Shown here piece by piece: positions 7,715 to 16,044 of a stretch of DNA of 37,780 nt. The stretch comes from Zavarzinella formosa DSM 19928 (GTDB taxonomy: Bacteria > Planctomycetota > Planctomycetia > Gemmatales > Gemmataceae), in NCBI RefSeq assembly GCF_000255705.1, contig NZ_JH636451.1, positions 36,017-73,796 of the forward strand, in the 5' to 3' direction. The translations under genes were made by a program, and so were the position numbers. The first letter of the stretch is position 1, and each line of letters starts with the position of its first letter. The notes under the pieces are model-generated. The model worked only from the letters and a program-made list of their open reading frames with translations. It ran no database searches and had not been told where the DNA came from.

Positions 7715-9250
7715 TCATTCTCGGGAGGGAACCGGAGACGGCAACAAGGAAGGCAATGGCCCCGGATCTGGCTTCAACGCCCTTGCCGGATTCTGCTCCT
7801 CGGCGCGGCGTTTTTCTTGTTTGGCCAGACTCTCCAACGCATCTTCCGCCTGCTTGGCGATAAGGGAGGCCGGATCGTTTTTGGCCAGGGCTTTCAGGAT
7901 GCCGACTCGCAACCGCCTGTTGTCAGTTCTCACGGCCAAATCCCAGAAAAACCACACTTCGGCCAACGAGGGGCGGACGGTCTTTCCATGCTCGACAATG
8001 GCCTCCAGCCGTTCACGAACCTCCGGGTCGGCGGCCGACTCAAGCAATTTGGAGAGGGGAGCCACGCCGCGCTCGCCGAAGGATCGCAACCGGGCGGCGG
8101 CCTCTTCCCGCTGGCGATATGATTTGCTCCCCAACAGTTGAACATCGCTTTTCAATTCATCCGGCGTCACCGGCGGTTTCCATTTCTCCGCCTCGGCCAG
8201 AAGCAATTTGAGTTCGGCCGGTGCGAAGCATTTGGGGAAGAAATAGGCGGCCGCCAGACGCGCGAACAGATTGGGCGTCGCCCGCATCATCTGGTATTGC
8301 GCCTCGCCGACGGGATGCTTGTTTTTCCCATGCTCCAAGGCATCCAGCCAGACGGATGAATTCGCCGAGGCGGCGGAGATTCCCTCGGTCTCAAACACCC
8401 GCCAAAACTCATCATTTGGCAGCGTTTTCATCATCCACCAGACAAGACGACGGGTGTCGTTGACGCCAGCTTTTCGCGAGGCGTCCAGCGCCAGCGGCAG
8501 CAATTCTTTGATGTCAGTGTTCAACACACAATTAACATAGAATTCAAGCCGTTGCTCCGTTAATAGTGACTGGCCATATTCAATAAGGCGGGCAACGATT
8601 TTCTCTCGACTGGCCGGAGTGTCGGCGTCCGGGGTGATCGTGATACGACGACTGAAATCAATAACCACATCTCCCCGGCCTCTTGTCGAGTGTTCTTGCC
8701 GGAACTTGGCATCAATTTGAATTTCGGCCGACTTTGGCGTGATGAGATAATCGCGGTGAAGATGGAATAATTTGCGATAAGTCTCTTGCGGCCGAATTGT
8801 ATAAAACTTCATTCCCGGACCGGCGCTTCCGTTCTCCATCCACCACCTTTCTCTTCTCATCCAAAACGATTCCAAGAGAGATGCCAGAATCGCCTCGTCC
8901 GACCAGCCCATCAAATGAACGGGCGATTCGCCGGTGTTGGTCATTGAGAGACAAAGAACGCACGGCCCGTCGGCCATCGCGAACACCTCATGTTCAAACT
9001 TGATTTTTGCCAGCGGCGAATCAAGGGGGATGGCCACTCGGGCCGCCGGCGTTTCGTTTTCAACCGGCTTCGGCGGGAATGATTCGTCGGGAACAACCGC
9101 GTCGGCCATCATTGCGTTGCTTTCAGCCGAGGCAACGTCCTCGCCGAGTGTCTCGCTTTCAACCGACACGGACGGCTCCGGGAACTGCTTCGGGGCGCAA
9201 ACCGCGAGGCAGACGGCCAACACCGCGATTCGGCATATCAATGCGCGCAT
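7715..9250 (-). CDS. HEAT-like exported family protein A
   Basis: A 511-residue member of a four-gene paralogous family (A-D). An N-terminal signal (residues 1-18) ends in a Cys within LAVC, an imperfect lipobox. A disordered Ser/Glu/Pro linker runs to about 80. Residues ~80-205 form a beta-sandwich-like domain opening KIKFEHEVFAMADGPCVLC, with a CxxC at 97-100 and TNTG just after. Residues ~215-345 are helical. Residues ~368-422 match the HEAT-like module common in planctomycetes (LGSKSYRQREEAAARLRSFG). A further helical pair lies at 448-476, then a Pro-rich tail. Function is unknown; HEAT modules usually bind proteins. The EEP gene begins 26 nt after its stop, implying an operon. The ATG start is shared with paralogue B (MRALICR). 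Confidence 0.75.
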   Translation of the reverse strand: MRALICRIAVLAVCLAVCAPKQFPEPSVSVESETLGEDVASAESNAMMADAVVPDESFPPKPVENETPAARVAIPLDSPLAKIKFEHEVFAMADGPCVLCLSMTNTGESPVHLMGWSDEAILASLLESFWMRRERWWMENGSAGPGMKFYTIRPQETYRKLFHLHRDYLITPKSAEIQIDAKFRQEHSTRGRGDVVIDFSRRITITPDADTPASREKIVARLIEYGQSLLTEQRLEFYVNCVLNTDIKELLPLALDASRKAGVNDTRRLVWWMMKTLPNDEFWRVFETEGISAASANSSVWLDALEHGKNKHPVGEAQYQMMRATPNLFARLAAAYFFPKCFAPAELKLLLAEAEKWKPPVTPDELKSDVQLLGSKSYRQREEAAARLRSFGERGVAPLSKLLESAADPEVRERLEAIVEHGKTVRPSLAEVWFFWDLAVRTDNRRLRVGILKALAKNDPASLIAKQAEDALESLAKQEKRRAEEQNPARALKPDPGPLPSLLPSPVPSRE

Positions 9251-9370
9251 GATGGCTTGGCGAATTTGAGGAACCGGCCATCCGTTCGTCCGTTCACAAA
9301 CCGGGCGAGTTCAACCGGTTCTTGTTTGATGACGCCGGGCGGGAGATCGTTCCACAAAGCCAGTCGTTCG
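9251..9370 (-). promoter_or_regulatory. Conserved leader shared by HEAT-like genes A-C (copy A)
   Basis: About 115 bp before the start codon resemble the leaders of genes B and C. Shared blocks, read in the direction of the gene, are GGAACGATC, ATCAAACAAGAACCGG and GTTGAACTCGCCCGG. No convincing -35/-10 pair stands out. The leader was duplicated with the gene and probably carries the promoter or 5'UTR. Confidence 0.5.
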
Positions 9371-9459
9371 TCTTGGCGAACCGAACCTCGCTATCCATCC
9401 CGGTCATTGAAGCTCATTGCTTGGATGTTGGCGACAGCAACACGGAAGGGAATGGCCCG

Positions 9460-10854
9460 TCAGTCCGGCGACAGCGTCCCTTCGCTTTGCATGATTCTGG
9501 CGTGACGCTTTTTGTTCTCAGAAAATTCGGCCAGCGCCTTCTCGGCTTGCCTCACAATCAGGGAGGCTGGATCGTTTTTGGTCAATGCGCTCAGGATGGC
9601 GATTCGCAGCGATTCGTTGGCATTCCAATCAGCCATGTCCCGGAAGAAATGTTGATCCCCGGCCGAAGGGCGGGCGGCTTTGCCCTGTTCAATGATGGTT
9701 TTCAAGCGATCCTGAATTTCCGGATCGGCGGCCGACTCCAGCAATTTGGACAGGGGAGCCACCCCGCGCTCGCCGAACGACCGCAGCCGGGCGGCGGCTT
9801 CCTCCCGTCGTCGAAACGACTTGCTCCCCAACAATTGGACATTATTTTGCAATTCGTCCGGCGTCACCGGCGGCTTCCATTTCTCCGCCTCGGCCAGCAG
9901 CGATTTGATTTCGGCCGGCGTGAAACATTTGGGAAAATAATTGGTGGCCGAGAGTCGCGCCAGCGGGCTGGGGGAGGCCCGCATCATCCGATATTGCGGT
10001 TCCCCGACGGGGTTCGTCTTGCTTCTCAAATAGGCGCAATACATCCAAACAGTCGGCTTGGGCGATGCGGCCGAAAGCCCCTCGGCTTCAAACAACCGCC
10101 AGAACTCATCCGGCGGCAGAATTTCTATCATCCAATCAACAAGGCTGCTCGCATGATAGCTTTCTCCCTGCCTCGCGGTTTCCAAAGCCAATGGCAAAAA
10201 CTCCTTGATCTTGCTCTTCACCACGCAATCACAGTAAAAAGTCATTCGTTCTTCGGATGGCAATGTCAGGCCGTATTTGATAATCCGGGCAATTAGCTCC
10301 TTCTTTGTCGTCGCGTTATTAACACTTGGTTTGACGGTGATTTCGCGGCTAAAATCAACCAGCACGGCTGACCGGCCTTCTGATCGATCGTCATTCCGGA
10401 ATTTCGCCAAGACTTCAATTTGGGCGGGCGTTGTCGCGATTTGATAATCGTGATGAAAGCTGAAAAAAAGGCGATTAGTCTGCCAGGGCTTGAGATGATA
10501 ATACCTTCCGCCGATGCGGCCAATTCCCCCGGTCGTAAACCCATTCGGACAATCCCAAGGCGAATCCAACAGATCCGCCAGGATCGCTTCGTCCGTCCAG
10601 CCAATCATGCCGATGGCTGAACCGCCGGTGTTGGTCATCGAGAGACAAAGAACGCATGGCCCGTCAGCCATCGCGAACACCTCATACTCAAATTTGATTT
10701 TTGACAAAGGCGAATCATCGGCCGGAACAGCCACGGGCGCCGCCGGGGTCGCCTCGGGTTCCGGCATCGACGGCGACACTTCCGGCTTGGGATCGCAGGC
10801 GGCAAGGCCGAGACAGACCGCCAGCGCCGCGAGTCGGCATATCAATGCGCGCAT
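9460..10854 (-). CDS. HEAT-like exported family protein B (lipoprotein)
   Basis: A 464-residue paralogue of A, C and D. The signal peptide ends in LAAC followed by D, a good lipobox, so this copy is probably a lipoprotein. The beta domain begins KIKFEYEVFAMADGPCVLC with the family CxxC. The helical middle includes EERMTFYCDCVVKSKIKEF. The HEAT-like module is LGSKSFRRREEAAARLRSFG with APLSKLLESAADPE. The start at 10854 was chosen because MRALICR aligns with A and C; an upstream in-frame ATG would add 37 residues encoded by the conserved leader and would bury the signal peptide. The gene lies 209 bp upstream of A, probably as its own transcription unit. Confidence 0.75.
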   Translation of the reverse strand: MRALICRLAALAVCLGLAACDPKPEVSPSMPEPEATPAAPVAVPADDSPLSKIKFEYEVFAMADGPCVLCLSMTNTGGSAIGMIGWTDEAILADLLDSPWDCPNGFTTGGIGRIGGRYYHLKPWQTNRLFFSFHHDYQIATTPAQIEVLAKFRNDDRSEGRSAVLVDFSREITVKPSVNNATTKKELIARIIKYGLTLPSEERMTFYCDCVVKSKIKEFLPLALETARQGESYHASSLVDWMIEILPPDEFWRLFEAEGLSAASPKPTVWMYCAYLRSKTNPVGEPQYRMMRASPSPLARLSATNYFPKCFTPAEIKSLLAEAEKWKPPVTPDELQNNVQLLGSKSFRRREEAAARLRSFGERGVAPLSKLLESAADPEIQDRLKTIIEQGKAARPSAGDQHFFRDMADWNANESLRIAILSALTKNDPASLIVRQAEKALAEFSENKKRHARIMQSEGTLSPD

Positions 10855-10970
10855 GATGACTTTGGGGTTCGAGTGGCCGGGCGTTCGCTTGTCTGCACGC
10901 AAGCCGGGCGAGTTCAACTGGCTTGCGGTTCTTGTTTGACGAGACAGACATTGGGATTGTTCCACAAAGT
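10855..10970 (-). promoter_or_regulatory. Conserved leader (copy B)
   Basis: Similar to the leaders of A and C, with the blocks GGAACAATC, CGTCAAACAAGAACCG and GTTGAACTCGCCCGG in the same order and spacing. The reading frame also happens to stay open here. Confidence 0.5.
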
Positions 10971-10999
10971 CGGCCTCGTTGAAAACGATCCGTTCAACG

Positions 11000-12358
11000 T
11001 CATTTCCGTTTGGCGCGAGACTCCTCGAACCAGGTCAGTTCACGCAATCCCTTCTCGGCCAGTTGGGTGATATGCGCAGACGGATCGTTTTTGGCCAAAG
11101 CGGTCAGGATGGCCACTCGTGTTTCTCTGTTCTCCGCCTCGACCGCCAGCCTCGTGATGAAATGGTCATCTCCGGACGAAGGGGTGGAAGTCTTCGCTTG
11201 TTGAATAATCGCTTTCAACCGGGCGAGAGCTTCCACATCAGAGATTGAATCAAGCAATTTGGTCAGCGGAACAACTCCCCGTTCCCCAAATGAGCGCAAC
11301 CGTCGGGCGGCGGCCTCCCTCTCGCGAAACGAATTGCTCGCCAGCAACTTCACACCCCCTTTCAATTCATCCTCCGTCAGCGGCGGTTTCCATTTGGCCG
11401 CCTCGGCCAGCAGGGCTTTCAGCTCGGGGTTGGTGTGGCTTTTGGGGAAGTAATAAGCGGCGGCCAGACGCGCGATCATGTTGGGTGACGCCCGCATCAG
11501 GCGATACTGTTCCTCGCCGACGGGATGGGCGTTAACGACGATCTTCTTCTGTTCCGACCCGATGAATTTGATGTGCGAAGGGCACAGGTCGATCATGGCG
11601 ATGCGTTCCAGCCAGACGGACGGATGGGGAGAGCCAGCCGAGACGCCATCGGTCTCAAACACCCGCCAGAACTCTTCTCGGGAGAGCGTCTCCGTCATCC
11701 AATCGACAAGGAGGCCGGAACTCCATGCGTCCGTTTCCCGCAAGGTTTCTAGAGCCAGCGGCAGGAATTCCTTGATGCTGGTGTCCAACACGCAATCGCG
11801 ATAAAAATCCAGCCGCCGCCCAAGTGATAATTTTCGGCCGTGTTCAGCAATCCGGGCAATCAACTCCTTCTTTGTCGTCGCGTTATTAACAACCGGCTTG
11901 ATCGTGATCTCGCCGCTGAAATTAACGATCACCGGTGCCCGGAGGTCATCCGTTGAATGATGATCCTTCCGAAATTTCGCCTTGATTTGTATTCGGGCGG
12001 GAGTTGTGGTGATTTGATAATCGTGATGAAGGCAGACAATGGTGCGATGTGCTTCCTGCGGTTGAAGTTGATAATCTCTTGTTCCGACACGATCGGACTC
12101 TCCCAGCGTCAGCCGTGATTTGATGTCCCAAGGCGAATCCACAAGCTCAGCCAAGATCGCCTCGTCCGACCAGCCGGTCAAATCAACAGGCTTTTCGCCA
12201 ATGTTGGTCAGCGTGAAACAAATCACACAAGGCCCGTCGGCCATTGCGAACACTTCACAACCAAACTTGAAGCTTGTCGCCGGTGTTTCGGCCCGTCCCG
12301 GCGAGGAGACGATCAGGCCAAGAATCAGCGCCGCGATTCGGCACATCAGTGCGCGCAT
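11000..12358 (-). CDS. HEAT-like exported family protein C
   Basis: A 452-residue paralogue. The signal peptide ends SSPGRA followed by E, a type I signal-peptidase site, so unlike B this copy should be released. The beta domain has FKFGCEVFAMADGPCVICF with CxxC, then TNIGEKPVDLTGWSDEAIL. The HEAT-like module is LASNSFREREAAARRLRSFG followed by VPLTKLLDSISDVE. A ~17-residue insertion before HPVGEEQYRLMRASPN (SHIKFIGSEQKKIVVNA) is shared with D but absent from A and B, pairing C with D. The start at 12358 aligns with the other copies; the ORF extends 43 codons further into the leader. Confidence 0.75.
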   Translation of the reverse strand: MRALMCRIAALILGLIVSSPGRAETPATSFKFGCEVFAMADGPCVICFTLTNIGEKPVDLTGWSDEAILAELVDSPWDIKSRLTLGESDRVGTRDYQLQPQEAHRTIVCLHHDYQITTTPARIQIKAKFRKDHHSTDDLRAPVIVNFSGEITIKPVVNNATTKKELIARIAEHGRKLSLGRRLDFYRDCVLDTSIKEFLPLALETLRETDAWSSGLLVDWMTETLSREEFWRVFETDGVSAGSPHPSVWLERIAMIDLCPSHIKFIGSEQKKIVVNAHPVGEEQYRLMRASPNMIARLAAAYYFPKSHTNPELKALLAEAAKWKPPLTEDELKGGVKLLASNSFREREAAARRLRSFGERGVVPLTKLLDSISDVEALARLKAIIQQAKTSTPSSGDDHFITRLAVEAENRETRVAILTALAKNDPSAHITQLAEKGLRELTWFEESRAKRK

Positions 12359-12470
12359 GATGATTTGAAGGGTTTGAGTGACCGGGTGTCCGCCCGCGAG
12401 TCGGGCGGGTTCAACCGGGCTTCCGGCCTTCGTTTGACGAGACAGACATGGAGATTGTTCCATGTCTTGT
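12359..12470 (-). promoter_or_regulatory. Conserved leader (copy C)
   Basis: It shares GGAACAATC, TCTCGTCAAACGAAGG and GTTGAACCCGCCCG with the leaders of A and B. Gene D lacks this region because a family-1 element begins about 27 bp before its start. Confidence 0.5.
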
Positions 12471-12539
12471 CGAAAACCGGCCGTCATTCAGGCAGGGTCA
12501 AGAAATGCCGAATGAATCGGCCCGCCGCTCTCGCCGTTT

Positions 12540-12770
12540 TCACTCGTCCCACGATTCCACTTCGGTGCAGCAAATCGTCAGTTCGGTGTCGTTGTAGTAC
12601 ACCAGCACTTCGGTCTTGTCCGTGTCCCGTCCTTCGTAAACCCCACCCTTGCCGCGTTTGAAGTCAACCCGCGCGGCCCGGTTAAAACTGCCACCGCAAA
12701 CGGCCGACGGGCTTAACTCGGATTTCGGGTATTTGGCCCGCAACTCGGCCACGGCCTGCTGAAACGTCAT
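12540..12770 (-). CDS. Small hypothetical protein
   Basis: A 76-residue soluble protein that I do not recognise (begins MTFQQAVAELRAKYPKSE). It has a short helix at the N-terminus and beta strands toward the end (KTEVLVYYNDTELTICC). The start at 12770 was chosen over an in-frame ATG at 12854 because AAGGAG lies 9 nt upstream and a good promoter (12801-12829) would lie inside the longer version. It is unrelated to the neighbouring HEAT-like genes. Confidence 0.65.
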   Translation of the reverse strand: MTFQQAVAELRAKYPKSELSPSAVCGGSFNRAARVDFKRGKGGVYEGRDTDKTEVLVYYNDTELTICCTEVESWDE

Positions 12771-12800
12771 CGCCAATTTCTCCTTAAATGGGAATTGGAA

Positions 12801-12829
12801 AAAATATGCGGGCGACGGGGGGCCGTCAA
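12801..12829 (-). promoter_or_regulatory. Sigma-70-type promoter for the 76-residue protein
   Basis: On the minus strand TTGACG and TATTTT are separated by exactly 17 bp, about 30 nt before the ribosome site and start codon at 12770. Confidence 0.6.
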
Positions 12830-12977
12830 CCCATTGTGTTAGCTTGCGACGCATCGGCTGTCCTCAATCAGCCCCCGGCCGACTGTGTAACCGCCAAGCG
12901 TGGTTCATGTGAAACGATCATGTGACATCGGCCAAATTCGATGGCGAAAATTCACATTTGGCCGCCGGGGGGCTGTC

Positions 12978-12983
12978 TATAAT
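12978..12983 (+). promoter_or_regulatory. Possible -10 box
   Basis: TATAAT, a perfect -10 hexamer, lies 62 bp before the ATG at 13046. No good -35 box is found at 16-18 bp (CATTTG at 17), so the call rests on the -10 alone. Confidence 0.35.
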
Positions 12984-13045
12984 CAGGCCGTTCCGTTGAC
13001 GGCCGATGTCCGGTCGATGCGGTTTTTTTCCGAAGGGGATGCAAA

Positions 13046-13963
13046 ATGCGGCGGATGTGTCTGGCCTTGTGGGGCGTGGTGATGGCGGCGGTTGTTCCGG
13101 TCGTCCGGGCGGATGAAGCGAAGCCGGGAACTGTGGATGCGACCAAGATCGTCGGCGTTTGGGAAGTGGTGAAATCCGGGACGACCCCGCCCGGCAGCAC
13201 GATGGAATTTACCAAAGAAGGCACTTTCAAATCCCTCTTCAAAGGGCAGACGGTCAGTTTCGATGGCAAATACACGGTGAAGGACGGCAAGCTGACGATC
13301 ACCCCGCCCGGCTTCACTCTGGCCATCAAAGAATTGACGGCGGACAAACTGGTGATTCCGGATCTCAGCGGCGCCACCGTCACCGAGTACAAGCGCCAGG
13401 GAGCCGCCGCCGGGGACCCGAAGCCCAAAGAAGGCGCCGGGAAGGAAAGCGCCGCGTCGGGCGTGCCGGACGGGTGGAAGCTCACCAACTTGGAGGATGG
13501 CAGCGGCCGCGTGTTGCTTCCGAAGAAAAACGCCGGCCACGGCTCTGAATCGTCCAGCTCCACGGACAACGGCGTCAGCATCTACACCAGCACGGAATCC
13601 TACGATTTCGACGGCGGCGTCAAGATGAGCATCACCTTCATTGAGAAGAAGCAAAAGGGAGAGGACAAGGAAGGAAAGGAAGCCAAGCCGTTCGCCCCGT
13701 TCCCCGCCAAGGACAAGAAAGCCGGGGGAACCCCCACCAAGCTGACGGACTTCGCCGGCGCCCACATGAAGGGCCGGACCTACACGAACGTCACCAAGGA
13801 CGGCGTGACGGAACGGCACACGCTGTTCCAACGGGCCGACAACCGGATTTACATCCTGACCGTGTCCTCCAAGAACAAAGACAAGACAACCGACACGGCG
13901 GCTGACACGTTCTTGAAGAGCCTCGCCTTGAAACCGCTCAAATCGGCCGAATCGAAGAAGTAA
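13046..13963 (+). CDS. Exported lipocalin-like domain protein
   Basis: A 305-residue protein with a signal peptide (residues 1-22, ending VVRAD). Residues ~34-115 (KIVGVWEVVKSGTTPPGSTM...) resemble the small lipocalin-like beta-barrel domain frequent in planctomycete exported proteins: a GxW near the start, then alternating strands such as GTFKSLFKGQTVSFDGKYTV. A Lys/Gly/Ala linker follows (~117-140). The C-terminal ~165 residues are a second beta-rich domain (RIYILTVSSKNKDKTTDTAA near the end). AAGGGGA precedes the ATG by 6-8 nt. It is transcribed away from the 76-residue gene and is a monocistronic insert within the HEAT-like cluster. Ligand and role are unknown. Confidence 0.65.
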   Translation: MRRMCLALWGVVMAAVVPVVRADEAKPGTVDATKIVGVWEVVKSGTTPPGSTMEFTKEGTFKSLFKGQTVSFDGKYTVKDGKLTITPPGFTLAIKELTADKLVIPDLSGATVTEYKRQGAAAGDPKPKEGAGKESAASGVPDGWKLTNLEDGSGRVLLPKKNAGHGSESSSSTDNGVSIYTSTESYDFDGGVKMSITFIEKKQKGEDKEGKEAKPFAPFPAKDKKAGGTPTKLTDFAGAHMKGRTYTNVTKDGVTERHTLFQRADNRIYILTVSSKNKDKTTDTAADTFLKSLALKPLKSAESKK

Positions 13964-14061
13964 GGGTTTGGAAAACACGGCCGGCGGGGACCACCCTTCC
14001 TCCCTTTCCGGCCGGTTGACTGATTAACGCAGATTTAAACAGCCACATTTGTCAATGATTC

Positions 14062-14144
14062 TCAAGAGCCCCACTGCGTGAGCGGTGGGGGTGGCCATCA
14101 CGCTCTGGAAGCCACCCCCACCGCTCACGCAGTGGGGCTCTTGA
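14062..14144. repeat. Perfect 34-bp inverted repeat (hairpin)
   Basis: The arms 14062-14095 (TCAAGAGCCCCACTGCGTGA...) and 14111-14144 are exact reverse complements with a 15-bp loop. The sequence is unrelated to families 1 and 2. It lies in the 451-bp gap after 13963, 16 bp from the TGA of a small minus-strand ORF. The perfect pairing suggests a young element or a strong terminator. Confidence 0.85.
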
Positions 14145-14160
14145 ATATCTCGCCAAAACT

Positions 14161-14316
14161 TCAAAAAGACTTTGTCAGGATGATTGATCGCGATTTTCGT
14201 CTGAACGATTTCAACACTTCTTCATGAGGCCGCTCGTTGCTCGGCAGGATCATTCTCACCAGCCCGGCGGCGGGGGTAAACCATTGTGGAACTTCAATCC
14301 GCGAACCGGCAAACAT
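14161..14316 (-). CDS. Possible small ORF or gene remnant
   Basis: A 51-residue frame from ATG (MFAGSRIEVPQWFTPAAGLV...) to TGA. The frame stays open upstream to 14400, giving about 79 codons, but no better start is seen. There is no clear ribosome site. Its stop lies 16 bp from a perfect hairpin, the spacing seen at several real genes in this window, which hints that it is the 3' end of a gene. It could be a truncated gene or chance; the rest of the 13964-14414 gap holds nothing else that I can identify. Confidence 0.3.
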   Translation of the reverse strand: MFAGSRIEVPQWFTPAAGLVRMILPSNERPHEEVLKSFRRKSRSIILTKSF

Positions 14317-14414
14317 TAAAACCGAATCGACCCAGACGAAGATCAGATTGGCTGTTCGATGAGAAATACGGACGGATCGGGCCAGGCGAAGCTGGTAATT
14401 TCATTTCACCCAAG

Positions 14415-15791
14415 TCATTTCGGTTTGGCGCGAGACTCCTCGAACCGGGCCAATTCACGAAATTCCTTTTCGGCCAGTTGGGTGATATGCGCGGCCGGGT
14501 CGTTTTGGGCGAGGGCGGTCAGGATGGCGAGGCGGGCCTGCCGGTTTTCCTCGCGATTGGCGGACAGCGATTTGATGAAATGCTCTTCCCCGACCGTCGG
14601 AGAGGTTGATTTGCCATGCTCGATGATGGCTTTCAGCCGGGCGCTGGTTTCCGGATCGTTGGCCGAATCGAGTAACTTGGTCAGCGGGGCCACTCCCCGC
14701 TCTCCCCGGCCGCGCAACCGTTGGGCGGCGGCCTCCCGCTCGCGAAACGAATTGCTCGCCAGCAACCTCACATCCCCTTTCAATTCATCCTCCGTCAACG
14801 GCGGCTTCCATTTCGCCGCCTCGGCCAGCAGGGCTTTGAACTCGGGGTTGGTGTGGCTTTTGGGGAAGTAATAAGCCGCGGACAGACGCGCGATCATGTT
14901 GGGCGAGGCCCGCATCAGGCGATACTGTTCCTCGCCGACGGGATGGGCGTGGATGGGGATCTCTTTCCCTTTCCTTTCCAACCCAATGAATTCTGTGTGC
15001 GACGAGAAAAATTCGATTAATTTGGCGCATTCCAACCAGACGGACGGGTTGGGGGAGGAGCCCGAAATGCCCTCGGTTTCAAACACCCGCCAGAACTCTT
15101 CTCGGGAGAGCGTCGTCGACATCCAATCGATCATCAGTCGGGAATCACTCGCATACTTCTCTCTCGTGACCTCCAAGGCCAAGGGCAACAATTCTTTGAT
15201 GTTGGTGTGCCGCACACAATCCCGATAAAATTCCGCCCGCTCGACGGATGATAATGTCCGGCCATGCTCCTTCAGGCGGGCAATCAGCTTTTCCCTCTCC
15301 GCAGAACTGTTTTCCGCTGGCCTGACGTTGATCTGGCGCCCGAAGTCAACCACCACGGGCGTCCTGTCTTGATCAACATTCTGTGCCGGATCATTCTCCC
15401 GGAACGTCGCCTGAATTTGAATATCCGCAGGTGTTGTGGAGATTTGATAATCATGGTGAAGGCTTATCAATTTTCGATGGGTTTCTTGGGGTTGGAGTTG
15501 ATAATGCCTCGTTCCAGGCCGGGACCTTGTTCTCATAGAGTATATCCGAATCCGGCCATTCCACGGCGATTCAACAGGACGAGCCAGAAGCGCTTCATCT
15601 GACCAGCCAATCAAAACAATCGCCTCGTCACTGACATTGGTGATGGTGAGGCAAATCACACAAGGCCCGTCGGCTATTGCAAACACTTCATAACCAAACT
15701 TGACACTCGTCGGCGGCGTGTCGGCCCGGCCCGGTGAGGTAGCGAACAGGGCGATGAACAGGATCGCGAGCTGGAACATCCTTGCGAGCAT
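14415..15791 (-). CDS. HEAT-like exported family protein D
   Basis: A 458-residue paralogue. The signal peptide ends SPGRAD (type I cleavage). The beta domain contains KFGYEVFAIADGPCVICL with CxxC and TNVSDEAIVLIGWSDEALL. The helical middle has SVERAEFYRDCVRHTNIKEL. The HEAT-like module is LASNSFREREAAAQRLRGRG with APLTKLLDSANDPE. It shares the pre-HPVGEEQYRLM insertion with C and is closest to C. It is separated from C by two unrelated genes. Its upstream DNA has been replaced: a family-1 element begins about 27 bp before the start, so the A-C leader is missing and it may depend on read-through from the Sel1 gene upstream. Confidence 0.75.
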   Translation of the reverse strand: MLARMFQLAILFIALFATSPGRADTPPTSVKFGYEVFAIADGPCVICLTITNVSDEAIVLIGWSDEALLARPVESPWNGRIRIYSMRTRSRPGTRHYQLQPQETHRKLISLHHDYQISTTPADIQIQATFRENDPAQNVDQDRTPVVVDFGRQINVRPAENSSAEREKLIARLKEHGRTLSSVERAEFYRDCVRHTNIKELLPLALEVTREKYASDSRLMIDWMSTTLSREEFWRVFETEGISGSSPNPSVWLECAKLIEFFSSHTEFIGLERKGKEIPIHAHPVGEEQYRLMRASPNMIARLSAAYYFPKSHTNPEFKALLAEAAKWKPPLTEDELKGDVRLLASNSFREREAAAQRLRGRGERGVAPLTKLLDSANDPETSARLKAIIEHGKSTSPTVGEEHFIKSLSANREENRQARLAILTALAQNDPAAHITQLAEKEFRELARFEESRAKPK

Positions 15792-15818
15792 GATGATTTC
15801 CGGGAAGGGTTCGAGAAA

Positions 15819-16025
15819 GCCCGGCCCTGACGGACCGGTCTGGGTTAGGCGGTCTTTCAGACCGGGCTTTCCACAGGGTAATCACGCCACAACCAATGTT
15901 CCGGGGGCAAGAGATTCGCCACCCGCCAGCCGCCCGGTCTGAAAGACCGGCCAACCCAGACCGGTCCGTCAGGGCCGGGCTTTCTGGGAGCCACCCGGCC
16001 GCTGACGCTGCTCGGCTCGCCAATA
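15819..16025. repeat. Family-1 element (copy b) joined to a lone family-2 arm
   Basis: The family-1 arms lie at 15819-15867 and 15932-15980. Immediately after, 15986-16025 is a right arm of family 2 (GCTGCTCGGCTCGCC) without its partner. The composite ends about 19 bp from the stop of the first Sel1 gene and begins just upstream of HEAT-like gene D. The two families therefore abut here, as they also do near 28815 and 34650. Confidence 0.8.
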
Positions 16026-16044
16026 CCAAAGAAGGTCCGGTTGT

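Noticed and set aside
13975-14020. Possible terminator after the lipocalin-like gene (CGGCCGG ... CCGGCCG)
   Set aside because: The stem is short with a loop of about 24 nt and no T-tract, too weak to list as a feature.
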